A stretch of DNA of 64,000 nt, taken from Aquila chrysaetos chrysaetos. Its lineage: Eukaryota; Chordata; Aves; Accipitriformes; Accipitridae. Under the pieces are notes generated by a model that was not told the DNA's origin, ran no database searches, and saw only the letters and a program-made list of their open reading frames with translations. Of the stretch, positions 62,653 to 64,000 are shown in pieces (the stretch's first letter is position 1; each line of letters starts with the position of its first letter). The stretch is from positions 2,108,001 through 2,172,000 of the forward strand of contig NC_044029.1 in the NCBI RefSeq assembly GCF_900496995.4, read 5' to 3'. Both the position numbers and the translations under genes were made by a program.

Positions 62653-64000
62653 CTAAAAATAAGATTAAAAGCTTGTGATCTGGAGGGAGACAACATTAAT
62701 GCTGTTACAAAGATTCCAAAATATAATCATCTGTTCACCTTTTCAATGCACTATAGTAAACCTTTACAATGATGTACCTGCAACTAACAATTAGAAAAGT
62801 ACATTTTTACCTTACTAAGTAGTATAATATTCACAGATAAAAGTTAATTATTAAGACGGAATTTTCCTAGCATTTTAAAGAAACCCATGCATGTTATACG
62901 CACCTAGTTAACTTACTGTATGTGAAATAATTTTTTGTCTACAAAAAATGGAATGAAAAGTAAAAACCTTGATTAAAAGTTCTGCTAGGAATAATTATGC
63001 TACTTAATATTACAACAAAGGATTACCTACTAGGCCATCCAGATGTGGAAACTTACAATGAATGAACAAGCATTTATATGCAATAAATATGTAATTACAT
63101 AAATTTCTCTGCAATGTTCAGACACATGTGTAAATCCAGTCCACTATAATTTCTCACATGATCTCCCATGTTTGCATTACTTCAGCAAAGAGGGCACAGG
63201 CCGTCTTAAGTATTGTCTAACAATGCATATGCACAGAGCAGACTTATAAAGATGGCACCAATAAAATACCAGGGGAGTTCATCTATAGCCATGGTGTATC
63301 ATATTAATACTGATAGAGCTGCTTCATCGTAAATGAAAGACTGATAAAAATGCATGATGATAACAAGATTGTTTATAAAAATCCATCCCCAAATATTCAG
63401 CCTTCAGTTAGCAGATGAACAAACAGAGTAAAAGAGTGCCTATCCCAGACCTACACAGACTGGAATGAAAAGTTCTGCATTCAAAAATTTGCACGGGTAA
63501 GATTCCTCCCTCCTGCTAGCTCTCAGTTTTAGGGAGGGATATATCAAACCTCATGGGCTCACAACAGTTAAAGACAAAGCATGGTCTCTCAGTCTATTTG
63601 GACACTTGTTTTCAGTTCAGAAATTTGTGCACAAAGAAAGGCTATAAAAACATTTAAAGAAGCTCTGCTGTAAGACAGAAAGAGAAGCCAATAAGAGTAG
63701 GGCAATAAAGAAAAAAAGAATCAGAAAAGCAGACTGGAGTAGGGCAATACAGAAGAGAAGCATCTATTGGCAGAGAATTCAAGTTAGTCTGCACTGTAAA
63801 CTTATATTCTGTCTTCTAGATCACACACCAAAATGTATGTGATCATGGAATTCTACACAGGTTAACACAAACTAGTTAAAACTAGCAAGGTAAACTTGCC
63901 CATGTCAAGCTCCATTTTAGCTCATGTCATGCTGGCCATAACAAACTGCTTTTAAAACTGAAGCTCTAATATCTACCCTACAATTCAGTCTGCAGTGCAG

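Overview
The window is vertebrate nuclear DNA, most likely from a bird. It holds split genes with GT-AG introns, low overall repeat content, and CR1 LINE fragments ending in the avian-type tandem 3' octamer (agaatcat and relatives). Two genes are recognised, both on the minus strand and in the order known for vertebrate chromosomes: SCYL2 upstream and SLC17A8 downstream. No previously undescribed system is evident. The unusual items are local sequence features listed in the findings.

Layout, left to right. 1-1.7 kb: a CR1 tail, a CpG-rich stretch, and one strong plus-strand exon candidate of unknown identity. 1.7-6 kb: AT-rich DNA with no gene seen. 6.0-33.5 kb: the complete coding region of SLC17A8 (VGLUT3, vesicular glutamate transporter 3). 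Its 12 coding exons are all located to the base and together give 587 codons, against 589 in human. Its introns carry two sizeable CR1 copies, one CR1 relic, a 144-bp tandem duplication and an orphan CpG-rich patch. 33.5-36 kb: the CpG-rich 5' flank of SLC17A8, with an A-tract, a G-quadruplex motif, a GGGAGA hexanucleotide array and a TCC array. 36-48.4 kb: intergenic DNA with a smaller CpG-rich patch near 40.5 kb and a 37-A homopolymer. 48.4-64 kb: the 3' part of SCYL2 (11 coding exons, 606 codons plus stop), cut off at the right edge, so its pseudokinase domain lies outside the window.

The genes are neighbours rather than an operon. SLC17A8 encodes a 12-helix transporter that loads glutamate into synaptic vesicles. 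SCYL2 encodes a clathrin/adaptor-associated pseudokinase of endosomal and Golgi traffic. Exon boundaries were set by joining reading frame, AG/GT sites and recalled vertebrate protein sequence. No alignment could be run, so family comparisons are from memory.
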